Source: Paramoeba atlantica (Eukaryota; Discosea). From it: DNA of 64,000 nt. Every line of letters starts with the position of its first letter. Positions within the stretch are counted from its first letter, which is position 1. The stretch covers positions 62,001 through 126,000 of the forward strand of contig CDRNVI010000019.1 in assembly GCA_977017575.1 (NCBI GenBank), in the 5' to 3' direction. Below, one piece after another: positions 37,695-46,270 of the stretch. The notes under the pieces were generated by a model. It was not told where the DNA came from and made no database searches. It saw nothing but the letters and a program-made list of their open reading frames with translations. Made by a program: the position numbers and the translations under genes.

Positions 37695-39857
37695 TCAAAT
37701 TGTACACAACTCTTTTGCAAGAAACCCCGCCGCCTGGCGCATCCATTCCGCCGGACGCACACTATTATGATCCCCCTCGACCCGTACCAAAGTACACTTC
37801 CCCCCATAACCCCTTCTTACTTTCTCACTATGCTCCACTGGCACCAACCCATCTTCAGTACCATGCACCATCATGCACGCACACCCACACTTCCTCGCAT
37901 CCTCCGCCACATCCAACTCTCCGAGCTCCATCCCCGACCGCTCCCTCAACGCATCCCCCAGTCCTCTCACCACCGTATCCCCAACCACTCTCGGAACCCA
38001 CCACGCCCCCAGTCCTGTACGCTCCAACACGAGTTGTTGTAACGAACAAAACACACTATCCAGGACCAACGCCCTCACGATCCCACCCCCTCCTTGCCCC
38101 CCCTCCCTCTCATCCCCCCCGTGCGGAGGACAGCCCCTCCCCTCCCCCCGTCCTCCCCCCCACCGGGCCGCGTACCTCACCGCGGTGGCTGCGCCCATAC
38201 TCCGCCCCCACAGCCCGACCCGATCCACCCCTTGCGCCCGCACGTACCCCACCACCGTCCCCAGGTCCCCCGCCTCGTGGTACCCCAGCGTGACGCGGTC
38301 CCCCGTGCTGGCGCCGCAGCCCGCAAAGTCAAAGCAGAGGACCGTGAGGGGGTGGTGGGGGAGGAGGTGGGGGAGCAGCGCGGTGGCCTCGCGGCGGGAC
38401 CCCGCGTTGCCGTGGCAGTAGATCACACAGGGGAGGGAGCGGAAGGGAGGGGGGGGAGTGGTAGTAGTCGTCGTACTCGTGTTACGCGGGATGCTCGTAG
38501 TAGGGGTAGTACTCGTGTTACTCGGGATATTTGTAGTAGTAGTCGTACTCGTGTTACTCGGGATATTTGCAGTAGGGGTAGTAGTCGTGTTACTCGGGAT
38601 ATTTGCAGTAGGGGTAGTACTCGTGTTACTCGGGATATTTGCAGTAGGGGTAGTACTCGTGTTACTCGGGATATTTGCAGTAGGGGTAGTACTTGTGTTA
38701 CTCGGGATATTTGTAGTAGGGGTAGTACTCGTGTTACTCGGGATATTTGTAGTAGGGGTAGTACTCGTGTTACTCGGGATATTTGCAGTAGGGGTAGTAC
38801 TTGTGTTACTCGGGATATTTGCAGTAGGGGTAGTACTTGTGTTACTCGGGATATTTGTAGTAGGGGTAGTACTTGTGTTACTCGGGATATTTGTAGTAGT
38901 AGTCGTACTCGTGTTACTGGGGATATTTGCGGTAGTAGTCGCACTCGTGTTACTCGGGATATTTGCAGTAGGGGTAGTACTCGTGTTACTCGGGATATTT
39001 GCAGTAGGGGTAGTACTTGTGTTACTCGGGATATTTGTAGTAGGGGTAGTACTTGTGTTACTCGGGATATTTGTAGTAGTAGTCGCACTCGTGTTACTCT
39101 GGATATTTGCAGTAGGGGTAGTACTCGTGTTACTCGGGATATTTGCAGTAGGGGTAGTACTCGTGTTACTCGGGATATTTGCAGTAGGGGTAGTACTTGT
39201 GTTACTCGGGATATTTGTAGTAGGGGTAGTACTTGTGTTACTGGGGATATTTGTAGTAGTAGTCGTACTCGTGTTACGCGGGATATTTGCAGTAGGGGTA
39301 GTACTTGTGTTACTCGGGATATTTGTAGTAGGGGTAGTACTTGTGTTACTGGGGATATTTGTAGTAGGGGTAGTACTTGTGTTACTCGGGATATTTGTAG
39401 TAGGGGTAGTACTCGTGTTACTCGGGATATTTGCAGTAGGGGTAGTACTCGTGTTGCTCGGGATGCTCGTAGTAGGGGTAGGAGGTGACGTTGTGGGAGG
39501 TGTCGTTGGGTTGTGAGTAGGATGAGGATGAGGGGTTGCATGAGGCGTTGTATTACGGGTTGTGTTACGCGTGACATGGGTATTAGTAGTAGTAGTTGTT
39601 GTTGTTGTTGTAGGAGGGGTAGGATGATGAGTCGTGTCAGGAGTCGTCAGGGAGGAAGAAGAGGAAGGGGTGGAGTGATACCAGGAACAGGCGAGTGTGT
39701 GGCCGTGTGGGTTGGTGAGGGTAAAGTCAGTGCGGGTGTACGACTGGGGGGAGCCGGGGAGATGGAAGGTGGGAGGAGAGAGGTCGGTAAGGTCGTAGGT
39801 GGCTCGTGGGGGGCGTAGGATGAGGTTGCAGACGGTGTCGGTGATGGAGCGGAGCAT
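37695..39857 (-). CDS. Alpha/beta hydrolase split by a 28-copy minisatellite
   Basis: 720 residues. The N-terminal strands (SYTRTDFTLTNPHGHTLACSWYH) are followed by about 400 residues of Thr/Ser/Pro/Asn low complexity, then the core of an alpha/beta hydrolase: CVIYCHGNAGSR (oxyanion HG), FDFAGCGAST, the nucleophile elbow GRSMGA (Ser), HGTEDGLVP (Asp) and EGDHNSVRP (His). The triad looks complete, so an active serine hydrolase of the ABHD13/ABHD17 kind is likely; the substrate is unknown. The insert contains 28 copies of a 12-residue TTPTANIPSNTS-like unit, each offering one N-x-S/T sequon. Upstream CTTGCAG is a likely splice acceptor. The coding region is very GC-rich next to its neighbours. 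Confidence 0.8.
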   Translation of the reverse strand: MLRSITDTVCNLILRPPRATYDLTDLSPPTFHLPGSPQSYTRTDFTLTNPHGHTLACSWYHSTPSSSSSLTTPDTTHHPTPPTTTTTTTTTNTHVTRNTTRNTTPHATPHPHPTHNPTTPPTTSPPTPTTSIPSNTSTTPTANIPSNTSTTPTTNIPSNTSTTPTTNIPSNTSTTPTTNIPSNTSTTPTANIPRNTSTTTTTNIPSNTSTTPTTNIPSNTSTTPTANIPSNTSTTPTANIPSNTSTTPTANIQSNTSATTTTNIPSNTSTTPTTNIPSNTSTTPTANIPSNTSTTPTANIPSNTSATTTANIPSNTSTTTTTNIPSNTSTTPTTNIPSNTSTTPTANIPSNTSTTPTANIPSNTSTTPTTNIPSNTSTTPTTNIPSNTSTTPTANIPSNTSTTPTANIPSNTSTTPTANIPSNTTTTPTANIPSNTSTTTTTNIPSNTSTTPTTSIPRNTSTTTTTTPPPPFRSLPCVIYCHGNAGSRREATALLPHLLPHHPLTVLCFDFAGCGASTGDRVTLGYHEAGDLGTVVGYVRAQGVDRVGLWGRSMGAATAVRYAARWGGGRGEGRGCPPHGGDEREGGQGGGGIVRALVLDSVFCSLQQLVLERTGLGAWWVPRVVGDTVVRGLGDALRERSGMELGELDVAEDARKCGCACMMVHGTEDGLVPVEHSEKVRRGYGGKCTLVRVEGDHNSVRPAEWMRQAAGFLAKELCTI
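38455..39470. repeat. 36-bp minisatellite, about 28 copies, in frame in the hydrolase gene
   Basis: Unit ACTCGTGTTACTCGGGATAT plus TTGCAGTAGGGGTAGT on the plus strand, 36 bp. Variants change single bases (TTGCAG/TTGTAG, CTCGTG/CTTGTG, AGTAGTCGT for GGGGTAGT) and are scattered through the array, a sign of repeated unequal exchange. The period of twelve codons keeps the host frame open; three other frames are open too because the unit has no stop. Confidence 0.92.
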
Positions 39858-40348
39858 GGGGGAGGGGTGCGGAAGGTTGTGTAGGTGGGGATTGGTGGCC
39901 CCGGTTGTTGTGCTGCAAGATTAGTGACCGTGAGGCATAAGGATTGTTCTTTCTAAATATCTTGGGTGAGACAAATACTATTTTAGATTTAGATCATACA
40001 GTATTAAATTGAAGTATTACAGTTTACAGATCAATAACGGATGAAATAAAAAATGTACCGAAGCAGAATTTACGGAGTCAGTGAACAAGCCAGAATTTTG
40101 TAGAAAAAACTTGTAATTACTCTTGAAGCTTGATGTACGAAACCCTCTAGTACATCTAGAAACGTTTTTTTAAAACGTTCGAACCCTTTTCATCGTTGAG
40201 CTCAAGTATCAAGCATTATTTTGGAATAAAAAAGATACGATAGTTCATGGAATATCTGTGTCGTACTAGAAAGCCGAGAACGGAATAAGTAATAACTAAA
40301 GGGAATAATAGACAAACACATAACAACCAACTAATTTCAAAAATTAGA
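39858..40348. other. Intergenic, AT-rich
   Basis: No gene. A short palindrome AACGTTTT...AAAACGTT lies near 40160-40178. Confidence 0.5.
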
Positions 40349-41095
40349 TTACTCATCCAAACGGAGTTTCTTTACTTTTGGAGAGTTATCGTCGGAGCCC
40401 TCCTCGCTTTTTTCCTCATCAGATTCTTCGCTCTCAGTGTCATCCACAATAACGCTCTCCTTGCTAGAGGACTCACTGGACCCCATGTCATCTTCTGTAG
40501 TGGTATCGTCTTCCTCATCGCTCCCCACATCGGAGGAAGATGACGTGCTTTCCCCGTCAGAGTCTGCCACGTCGTGGTTTTCTCGATCCTTCCAGTTCAA
40601 CACGGACAGAGACGGAAGAAAGCTCCATACGGCCTCGCGGAATCCGGGTAATGAGGCCAGTGGGTTTTCGTCTAAATCTAGGATTTCTAGCTGCGCGCAC
40701 CCCCGCAGAGGTTCGAGAACCCGTTCTACTTGTTGCTGCGTATCTCCGCTGACATCGGAACCCAGACGGTTATTGCATATTTCCAGCTTCCGTAGCCCCG
40801 GAAAAATGGACGAAAAAGCGGAAGGTAGCGAAACAAGGGCGTTGTCGTTAAGATTCAGCTGAACAAGGTGAGGAAAACACAGAGAGGGCAAATCGCTAGG
40901 AATCTCGAGGGTTCGCAGAGAGGGCACCATAGCTACAAAATCCAAGTTACGTAGGTGAGTATACGGTGCAAGGGTCTCGAATCCTAGAAATAGACCCCCG
41001 CAAAAGCTCAAATGAGGGACCTCCGTCGGAGGTTTAGTGAAAGCCTGTGCGTTCAGTTGACGAAGAGAGTATTCGCGTTGAGCGTCTTCAGACAT
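40349..41095 (-). CDS. ANP32-like LRR protein with acidic tail
   Basis: 248 residues from the ATG at 41095. About four LRRs (LRTLEIPSDLPSLCFPHLVQLNLNDN in outline, LRKLEICNNRLGS, LEILDLDENPLASL) are capped by FLPSLSVLNWKDRENHD, the LRR cap of the ANP32 family, and followed by a long Asp/Glu/Ser tail with phosphorylatable serines ending in KVKKLRLDE, a nuclear-signal-like basic end. ANP32 proteins bind histones and phosphatases and modulate transcription and mRNA export. An upstream near-cognate frame of 32 codons is less likely; CTCTTTTTTTACGACTCAAG in the transcript is the probable acceptor. The histone chaperone ASF1 is the next gene upstream. Confidence 0.75.
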   Translation of the reverse strand: MSEDAQREYSLRQLNAQAFTKPPTEVPHLSFCGGLFLGFETLAPYTHLRNLDFVAMVPSLRTLEIPSDLPSLCFPHLVQLNLNDNALVSLPSAFSSIFPGLRKLEICNNRLGSDVSGDTQQQVERVLEPLRGCAQLEILDLDENPLASLPGFREAVWSFLPSLSVLNWKDRENHDVADSDGESTSSSSDVGSDEEDDTTTEDDMGSSESSSKESVIVDDTESEESDEEKSEEGSDDNSPKVKKLRLDE

Positions 41096-41495
41096 GGCGA
41101 ATAAAATTAAAATACGAAGGCGAATGGTGCTTGAGTCGTAAAAAAAGAGTGTTTGCGCACTTGGTAAAAAACGCCTATAAGCCTTGAGCAAAACAGATAT
41201 TCTACAAAATAAAATAAATAGGCTTAATCAAACGTGATAAAGTGGTGGACGGGTAAATTAAACGGATACGAGTCGCTAAGATGCGCTAAAGGTAATTCAA
41301 TATCATAAATAAATTTAAAATTTATTTTGTACGAAAGAGTCTCTCTGTGAGTTCCTATTGCATTAATAAAATAATTCAAGACTCAAGAATGTCTATCATT
41401 CCTTTCATACCTGGTGATTCAAGCAGTGGTACCAGGATTTTGCGTTTGACGACGGGTTGTTAACCGATAGATACTATCGATTATACGATCGGGTC
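41096..41495. other. Intergenic, nothing recognised
   Basis: 400 bp, AT-rich; no gene or repeat seen. Confidence 0.5.
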
Positions 41496-42095
41496 CTACT
41501 CGTGTACGGCCCCAGCGGAGGGCTGTGTCACGGGATCGGTGGAAGACTGTGTAGGTACCTCCTCCCGTGGAGCCCGGGGTGGGGACGGAAATATTCCTTC
41601 CATGGACTCCTCTTGACCAGTGCCCCAGTCAATAGCGGATGTGCGTACGGTGGGATGCGTCAGCAAAACGTTGCGCCCAATGTGTTCAATCTCAATCGTT
41701 TTTGGCATCCCTGCGGTGCTGGGGTCCTCGTTAACATTGGCATACGCGACCTGTACCCAGTACCCTACCCGGACAAATTCCTGATCTCGGTAGTTCAGGG
41801 TGACGAGGAGTAGAGTGACCCCTAGGATATCCCACGCCGGAATTAGCTCCCAACGCGGTGGCGGGACTTGTGCGACAAATTCGTTAGTGCCAACTCGCAA
41901 AGGCCCAATAAGCAGCTCTTCCAGCTTCTGGTCGAACGCATTGCTCTCACAGGAGCCAACCCAGACGAAGCGAACCTCTAAGTCATCCGGAAGGTCTTCT
42001 AGCACATCAACAGTGATACGGAACTGAAAGCTTTCACTGTACATTGCAGGATTCGCACTCTGCAATTCGACCTCCTTTAATTGTATGGATGCCAT
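41496..42095 (-). CDS. Histone chaperone ASF1
   Basis: 199 residues. The first about 155 give the ASF1 immunoglobulin-like core: SFQFRITVDVLEDLPDDLEVRFVWVGS, the DQKLEELLIGPLRVGTNEF strand pair, PAWDILGVTLLLVTLNYRDQEFVRVGYWVQV and EIEHIGRNVLLTHPTVRTSAIDW. ASF1 carries H3-H4 dimers for nucleosome assembly. The C-terminal 40 residues are Pro/Glu-rich and variable. Start: the transcript reads GGTTTATTTTTTTGAAG directly followed by ATG, so the AG abuts the start codon and the mature mRNA would have almost no leader beyond a spliced leader. Confidence 0.9.
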   Translation of the reverse strand: MASIQLKEVELQSANPAMYSESFQFRITVDVLEDLPDDLEVRFVWVGSCESNAFDQKLEELLIGPLRVGTNEFVAQVPPPRWELIPAWDILGVTLLLVTLNYRDQEFVRVGYWVQVAYANVNEDPSTAGMPKTIEIEHIGRNVLLTHPTVRTSAIDWGTGQEESMEGIFPSPPRAPREEVPTQSSTDPVTQPSAGAVHE

Positions 42096-42112
42096 CTTCA
42101 AAAAAATAAACC
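42096..42112 (-). promoter_or_regulatory. Putative trans-splice acceptor abutting the ASF1 start
   Basis: GGTTTATTTTTTTGAAG on the transcript strand, AG at 42096-42097, next base is A of ATG. Confidence 0.5.
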
Positions 42113-42259
42113 AAGATAAGGTAAAATTATGAGTTCACATTTGCACAGATTTGTTCATAGATGTATGCCTTCCTTTTGTCATAATGCTTGCCATTTAAAA
42201 CTCATAGAATACGCTGCTTTATACTATATTTCACGCTCCTTTATACTTCGGCTTATACT

Positions 42260-42857
42260 GTGACTCCACCCCCCTTAATATACACATGTTATGTGCATAT
42301 AAACGTTTCTAAACGTTTGTGCATATTAAAGGGGGAGCCCAAACATTTCGCGACGCTCTTTCTTTCCTTTCATACTATGAAAGGATTGTACACTATGACA
42401 ATATAAATATAAATATACATATATGACAATATATGTGGAAAATTGCATTTCCAAGCACCAATTGTACACTATGACATAGTACAATTGGTGCTTGGAAATG
42501 CATTTTTTTTTGGCAATACCTGTTGCCCCACTTGTATTGACGGTTTACTGAGTCTTTTACTTATTTTTTACGTGCCGAATGTTTCCTTTCATTCTACGAG
42601 CTCTATTAGTAAATATCGAGGAAGTCTGGCTACCAGTGACGATGGGGAAGAAGAGGACACGTCCGTTTCGATTACGTTGAAATGCATCAGAAAGTTTCTA
42701 TTGGTAAAGAGCAGGATTGTTCCACCACGGTTTAAAGAACTGCAACAACGCAAAACAAATTCAATTTTACCATGGGCTTCACTTCACGAACTTGCTCTAT
42801 CCACAATTGTGCGCATATTAAACGGAGAGGGTGGGGTGTATATTAAATGGGGGTCAC
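42260..42857. repeat. 600-bp C-tract element with inner palindrome
   Basis: Left end GTGACTCCACCCCCCTTAAT then ATACAC; right end GTGTATATTAAATGGGGGTC then AC, inverse with small gaps. Near each end a second inverted block occurs (GTGCATAT / ATATTAAACGG-like). A perfect hairpin (42444-42502) lies inside. It ends 24 bp from the stop of the methyltransferase gene. Confidence 0.5.
42444..42502. repeat. Perfect 24-bp hairpin
   Basis: TGCATTTCCAAGCACCAATT plus GTAC at 42444-42467 is exactly inverted at 42479-42502, with an 11-nt loop. The identity of the arms implies recent origin. Confidence 0.92.
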
Positions 42858-42880
42858 CGAACTCTGATAAAGACACCATT

Positions 42881-43720
42881 TTATCCAGAGCTCCTCAACG
42901 CAAACATCCAAGCAGGGTATAACTCCCTTGGCCACGGAGATTGCAATCGTTGATACACAACACTTAATCCAGCTTTACTAAAAAGCTTTAAAAAGTGCTC
43001 GTGTGTTCGAACTATAGTGCTCTCGTCCATATCCACGTCATCATCTTCTCCCATGGCGACGTTGTCCTTAACAAAAATAAAAGGTTGACCTGTGTGAACA
43101 GCTGAAGACTCAAAAGAGTTCTCCACATCATTTGAAATATCATTTTGATGCAACTCAGAATCACACAGCGCTTTGCGGCATTGCATAAAGAAGGTTACGA
43201 AATCTTGGTCTGTGAGTAGTAAAGAGACCCAATGCACCAGAACACAATTGTATCTACCACGCTCTAATTTCACATTCTGCAAAGACACTGGATAGCAATT
43301 CCCAATCCGCTCGCTGGGTACGCTTTTTTTAGCCTTTCGCAAAAACTGCTCGCACGGTTCCACTAAATCTATGATGTGATATTGTGACAACAGTAAAACT
43401 TCCGTCAGTCGTCCGATACCACACCCACAATCTATCGCAATCCCACGTTCCATTTGTCGTGTGCATACGGTACTCTTTTCAACGGTTTCTCTCAACACAG
43501 CCTTAGTTTCTTGTAGAAAACAGCGCGAGTCTATGACGTCCATGTTGTGTACATCTTCTCGCCCACCCAACATTCCGCTATTGGTAGGCTTTACTCTGTT
43601 CCAGTAGCGCAAACTGTTGCCGTACCATTTCACTGAAAGGGAGACTTGGTTGTTATCTACATTTTTTTCCTGATTCTTCAGATTTCGATGCTCTGTATAC
43701 CGACTCTCATTCGAATCCAT
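42881..43720 (-). CDS. Protein alpha-N-terminal methyltransferase (NTMT1/Tae1 type)
   Basis: Methylates the alpha-amino group of proteins starting (Met)-X-Pro-Lys, such as ribosomal and chromatin proteins, with S-adenosylmethionine. The 279-residue product has KWYGNSLRYWNRVKPTNSGMLGG, the family's YWxxVxPTxxGMLGG opening; the SAM loop DCGCGIGRLTE; DLVEPCEQFL; the LVHWVSLLLTDQDFVTFF stretch (family WCLGHLTDxDLVxFL); IFVKDNVA; DESTIVRTHEHFLKLFSKAGL; and the end PAWMFALR. A 25-residue acidic insert precedes IFVKDN. The ATG at 43720 follows ACCTGTTGAG and GAAG in the transcript and is preferred to an upstream TTG. Confidence 0.85.
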   Translation of the reverse strand: MDSNESRYTEHRNLKNQEKNVDNNQVSLSVKWYGNSLRYWNRVKPTNSGMLGGREDVHNMDVIDSRCFLQETKAVLRETVEKSTVCTRQMERGIAIDCGCGIGRLTEVLLLSQYHIIDLVEPCEQFLRKAKKSVPSERIGNCYPVSLQNVKLERGRYNCVLVHWVSLLLTDQDFVTFFMQCRKALCDSELHQNDISNDVENSFESSAVHTGQPFIFVKDNVAMGEDDDVDMDESTIVRTHEHFLKLFSKAGLSVVYQRLQSPWPRELYPAWMFALRSSG

Positions 43721-43989
43721 TTCTTCTCTCAACAGGTTTGTAGAATAGTTCTTTTAGAATAGTTCAATGTACAACTGTAGTGCCCATGCAGTGTAGACAA
43801 GACATACAGGACCGGACAGGACATACTGTACACTTGTCCACAGATATTATACATGTATAATACTGAGGTAAGAAAGGCGTGTATATTAATACAGATGTTA
43901 ACTTGATATGCGTTACTAGTACCTAGAAACTTCGGCCATGTAAAACACTGAAAGGTTGTAGAATAGATTGTAGAACGTCAAGGTTGCCT

Positions 43990-44409
43990 TCATTTTGTAC
44001 GCTCTCTAGCGTGATGTCGCAGATAGTCATTATCTTTGGAGCGTTCCCAACGGTATTTGGCATCATCGGTTTGGCGAAAATGATCCTGTGTCATAATGGA
44101 ATAGTTTCTCTCTAGGTTTCGAAGACTCCAAGCATCTTGTCTGTTATCCAAATCGCCAAGCGATATCATACTATAAACTCCTGATCGCTTTCCACTTTCA
44201 ACGGGTTCCGGTTTCAGTTCATATTCCCGATTTGAAAGGTGGCTCACGACAATATTTCCATAGACGCGGTGATGATAATAGTAAGCCAATCCACAAGTCG
44301 CAAACAAAGCAGCCCATCCTTTTAGTGGATTATGTTTAAACCACTCTGCTCGACGAAATAGCGACCGTTCAATCCTTCCACCTATTGGTACTCGTTTTAA
44401 ATCAGTCAT
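43990..44409 (-). CDS. Single-pass membrane protein, possibly mitochondrial
   Basis: 139 residues from the ATG at 44409. A basic N-terminus (LKRVPIGGRIERSLFRRAEW), one membrane segment (GWAALFATCGLAYYY) and a long charged, Arg/Asp/His-rich C-terminal part. This is the shape of small accessory subunits of respiratory complexes, but no family is recognised. Same strand and spacing as its neighbours. Confidence 0.5.
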   Translation of the reverse strand: MTDLKRVPIGGRIERSLFRRAEWFKHNPLKGWAALFATCGLAYYYHHRVYGNIVVSHLSNREYELKPEPVESGKRSGVYSMISLGDLDNRQDAWSLRNLERNYSIMTQDHFRQTDDAKYRWERSKDNDYLRHHARERTK

Positions 44410-44610
44410 CAGTCGAGGCAAATCACATAACGATATTTATAGACTCAATAAGAAAGAAAAGAATGACAGCTAACAAGAAAATATTGTCCCCCTTTTTACG
44501 TAAGTTACTTTCATCTACGCAACATTACTTTCATTTATACATTCATCTTCGCATGATGCCAATTAAACACCAATCCGTAAGGAAAAAAGCCGAAAACTAG
44601 CTCATTTTCC

Positions 44611-44715
44611 CAGGGGTCTCTATGAAAAAAAGGCGGCAAAGCTCTTCGCTAGCGAAACGAGATCTCTCCAACGCTGCAAAAATGAGCAAAAGCGGTTAAA
44701 AAATTAAAATTTCCG
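44611..44715. repeat. Solitary copy of the 20-kb inverted-repeat arm
   Basis: CAGGGGTCTCTATGAAAAAA then AGGCGGCAAAGCTCTTCGCTAG matches the arm at 20678-20790 with scattered differences, then ends in a G12 run. Confidence 0.75.
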
Positions 44716-44738
44716 CGGGGGGGGGGGCAAGATCAACT

Positions 44739-44830
44739 GAAATCACTGTATCTAGAGAGTTTGGGACCTCAGCTACCATTCTACGACGCTTTTTCCGTCA
44801 GATGCGCCTCCTACCCCTACTGGTCAGGCT
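44739..44830 (+). pseudogene. Possible Tc1-type helix-turn-helix relic
   Basis: The plus frame reads EITVSREFGTSATILRRFFR, close to the recognition part of the Tc1/Tc3 helix-turn-helix (ISRxFGVSxxTVxRxxxR). It directly follows the 20-kb arm copy, and the relic inside the 20-kb element looks like the preceding part of such a domain. Weak evidence; no DDE domain. Confidence 0.3.
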
Positions 44831-44927
44831 TCAAAAACGGCCCAAATTTGGGTTTAAAGTTCGGATTTTTGGCCTAAAAATCGAGCACCCAAAAAAAAAT
44901 TAAATGCCTGATCATTTGGCAATTTTA

Positions 44928-45036
44928 CTTTTTTAGTCGCTTCGTTAAACGCGGAGGTAGTTTTCAACGCTAAGCGCAGCACGAGTGACTTCTGAGTTGA
45001 ATACAACCACCGCGTTTAACGAAGCGACTAAAAAAG
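44928..45036. repeat. Hairpin element with 41-bp arms
   Basis: CTTTTTTAGTCGCTTCGTTA and AACGCGG...TTCAAC (44928-44968) recur in inverse at 44996-45036 with about three mismatches; the loop is 27 nt. Confidence 0.88.
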
Positions 45037-45047
45037 ATAAATTATTA

Positions 45048-45232
45048 ACCAGGCTAAAGTGGACGAGGGAGACACTAAAGACACCTTTGGAAACAAACCT
45101 GGAACGGTATCTCCAGTTAAAGATCCTTTTGTCACATCAGAATGCTCTACAAACCGGGAGATACGGTTCCAGTTTTGTGGTAGTTTGCCAAAGGTGCATT
45201 TAGTATCTTCCTCGTCCACTTTAGCCTGGGTT
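45048..45232. repeat. Inverted-repeat element with 70-bp arms
   Basis: The arm 45048-45114 (CCAGGCTAAAGTGGACGAGG ... GGAACGGTATCTCC) is inverted at 45157-45232 with several differences and a small insertion; the loop is about 42 nt. It lies 11 bp from the preceding hairpin element. Confidence 0.85.
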
Positions 45233-45957
45233 ACATAGCCATCGAAACATGCTCCCCAGGACTCCTTACAACTTCCCACGCGAGGAAGGCGTCGTCGCCC
45301 CGGCAAAAAGACAGAAGGCTCCGCCTTCTGCCTTTTCGCCTTGCGCCTCCTCCTTCCTCTACGGCCTAATCCCCGCCAAGTTTGGGACAAAAGCGAACAA
45401 AATCTTTGGCGACCAATTAATATAAGGTATCAGTTGTGTGTTAAAAAAGGTGTGTTAAAAGTGGTTTTATGGTAAGGTGTGAGGAGGGACCCCGCCCTCC
45501 ATGGAAAGTGTAAAGTTGTTAAAGTTGGCCGATCTCGGTTCACGCGAGTGCAAAATTCGGGCAAAAAGCCGTCAAAATTTCTGACAAACAATTAATATAC
45601 GGTAGCGAGGGAGTAGTATCTCCCTCAATAATTAACTCGAAGTCTTAGAGTTTCTGATGCATTCTCAAATTCAATTCTTTTTGTTCCCTTGTGAACATAC
45701 AAGGGTTGGCTGTAAAATTATTAATCACCGGGTAGAGATTAAACCAAGTAGAGTGGGTTGCCAGCGAATAACGTAGAAAACAGGACCAACGAGTTAGAGG
45801 TAGTGAACAACCAGTAAAAGCAATGAACAACCAGTAAAGGAAACTTTAAGTTATAAGTGTCGAGACTAACAGACTAGGAATAGAAGACGAAAATGGGGAA
45901 CAAAAAAAGAAATTTCTGACTGAGGAAAATATTATTTATGCAATTTAATTCGCTATT
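45233..45957. other. Gene-free stretch with hairpins
   Basis: CAGAAGGC-TCC-GCCTTCTG at about 45310-45331 is a strong stem with a 3-nt loop. The GAGGGAG hairpin shared with 12.57 kb lies at about 45596-45628. No gene seen. Confidence 0.55.
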
Positions 45958-45996
45958 AAATTACCTATTACATTGGACCAATGTAATAGGTAATTT
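45958..45996. repeat. Perfect 39-nt palindrome
   Basis: AAATTACCTATTACATTGG, one central A, then the exact inverse: 19 paired bases around a single unpaired base. Confidence 0.93.
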
Positions 45997-46011
45997 GGTT
46001 TTACCAATTTG

Positions 46012-46203
46012 GTACGAAGTGCCCCCTATCTTAGAGTTGCTCCCCCCCCTATCCTAGAGTTGACTGGTTTTGGAAAAAAGCAACGCTAGGAGGGGGGGGT
46101 CAAAAGAAAAGACAAAATCGCCGCTTCACGGCAAGAGACAGTCTAAAATGCAACGCTAATGAGGGGGGGTACCGAGGCAACGCTAGGATATGGGGGAATA
46201 GTA
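46012..46203. repeat. C-tract element with TTC-loop hairpin
   Basis: Left part GTGCCCCCTATCTTAGAGTT and right part CAACGCTAGGATATGGGGGA then ATAGTA are approximate inverses. Inner copies of CCCCCCCTATCCTAGAGTTG and of CAACGCTAGGAGGGGGGG also face each other. The centre holds CGCCGC-TTC-ACGGC (46118-46131) after an A-rich tract, as in the other C-tract elements. Confidence 0.6.
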
Positions 46204-46270
46204 TATTGTTCCCTTACGACAAACTAAAGAATACAGGAATAAGGAATACTGGCCGTATCATTATTATTAA

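Noticed and set aside
38455-39470. CRISPR-like array
   Set aside because: Repeats are contiguous with no unique spacers and keep a coding frame; it is a minisatellite in a eukaryotic gene.
38094-39516. Long open frames on the plus strand over the hydrolase gene
   Set aside because: They exist only because the 36-bp unit has no stop in several frames; the minus frame has the hydrolase domain.
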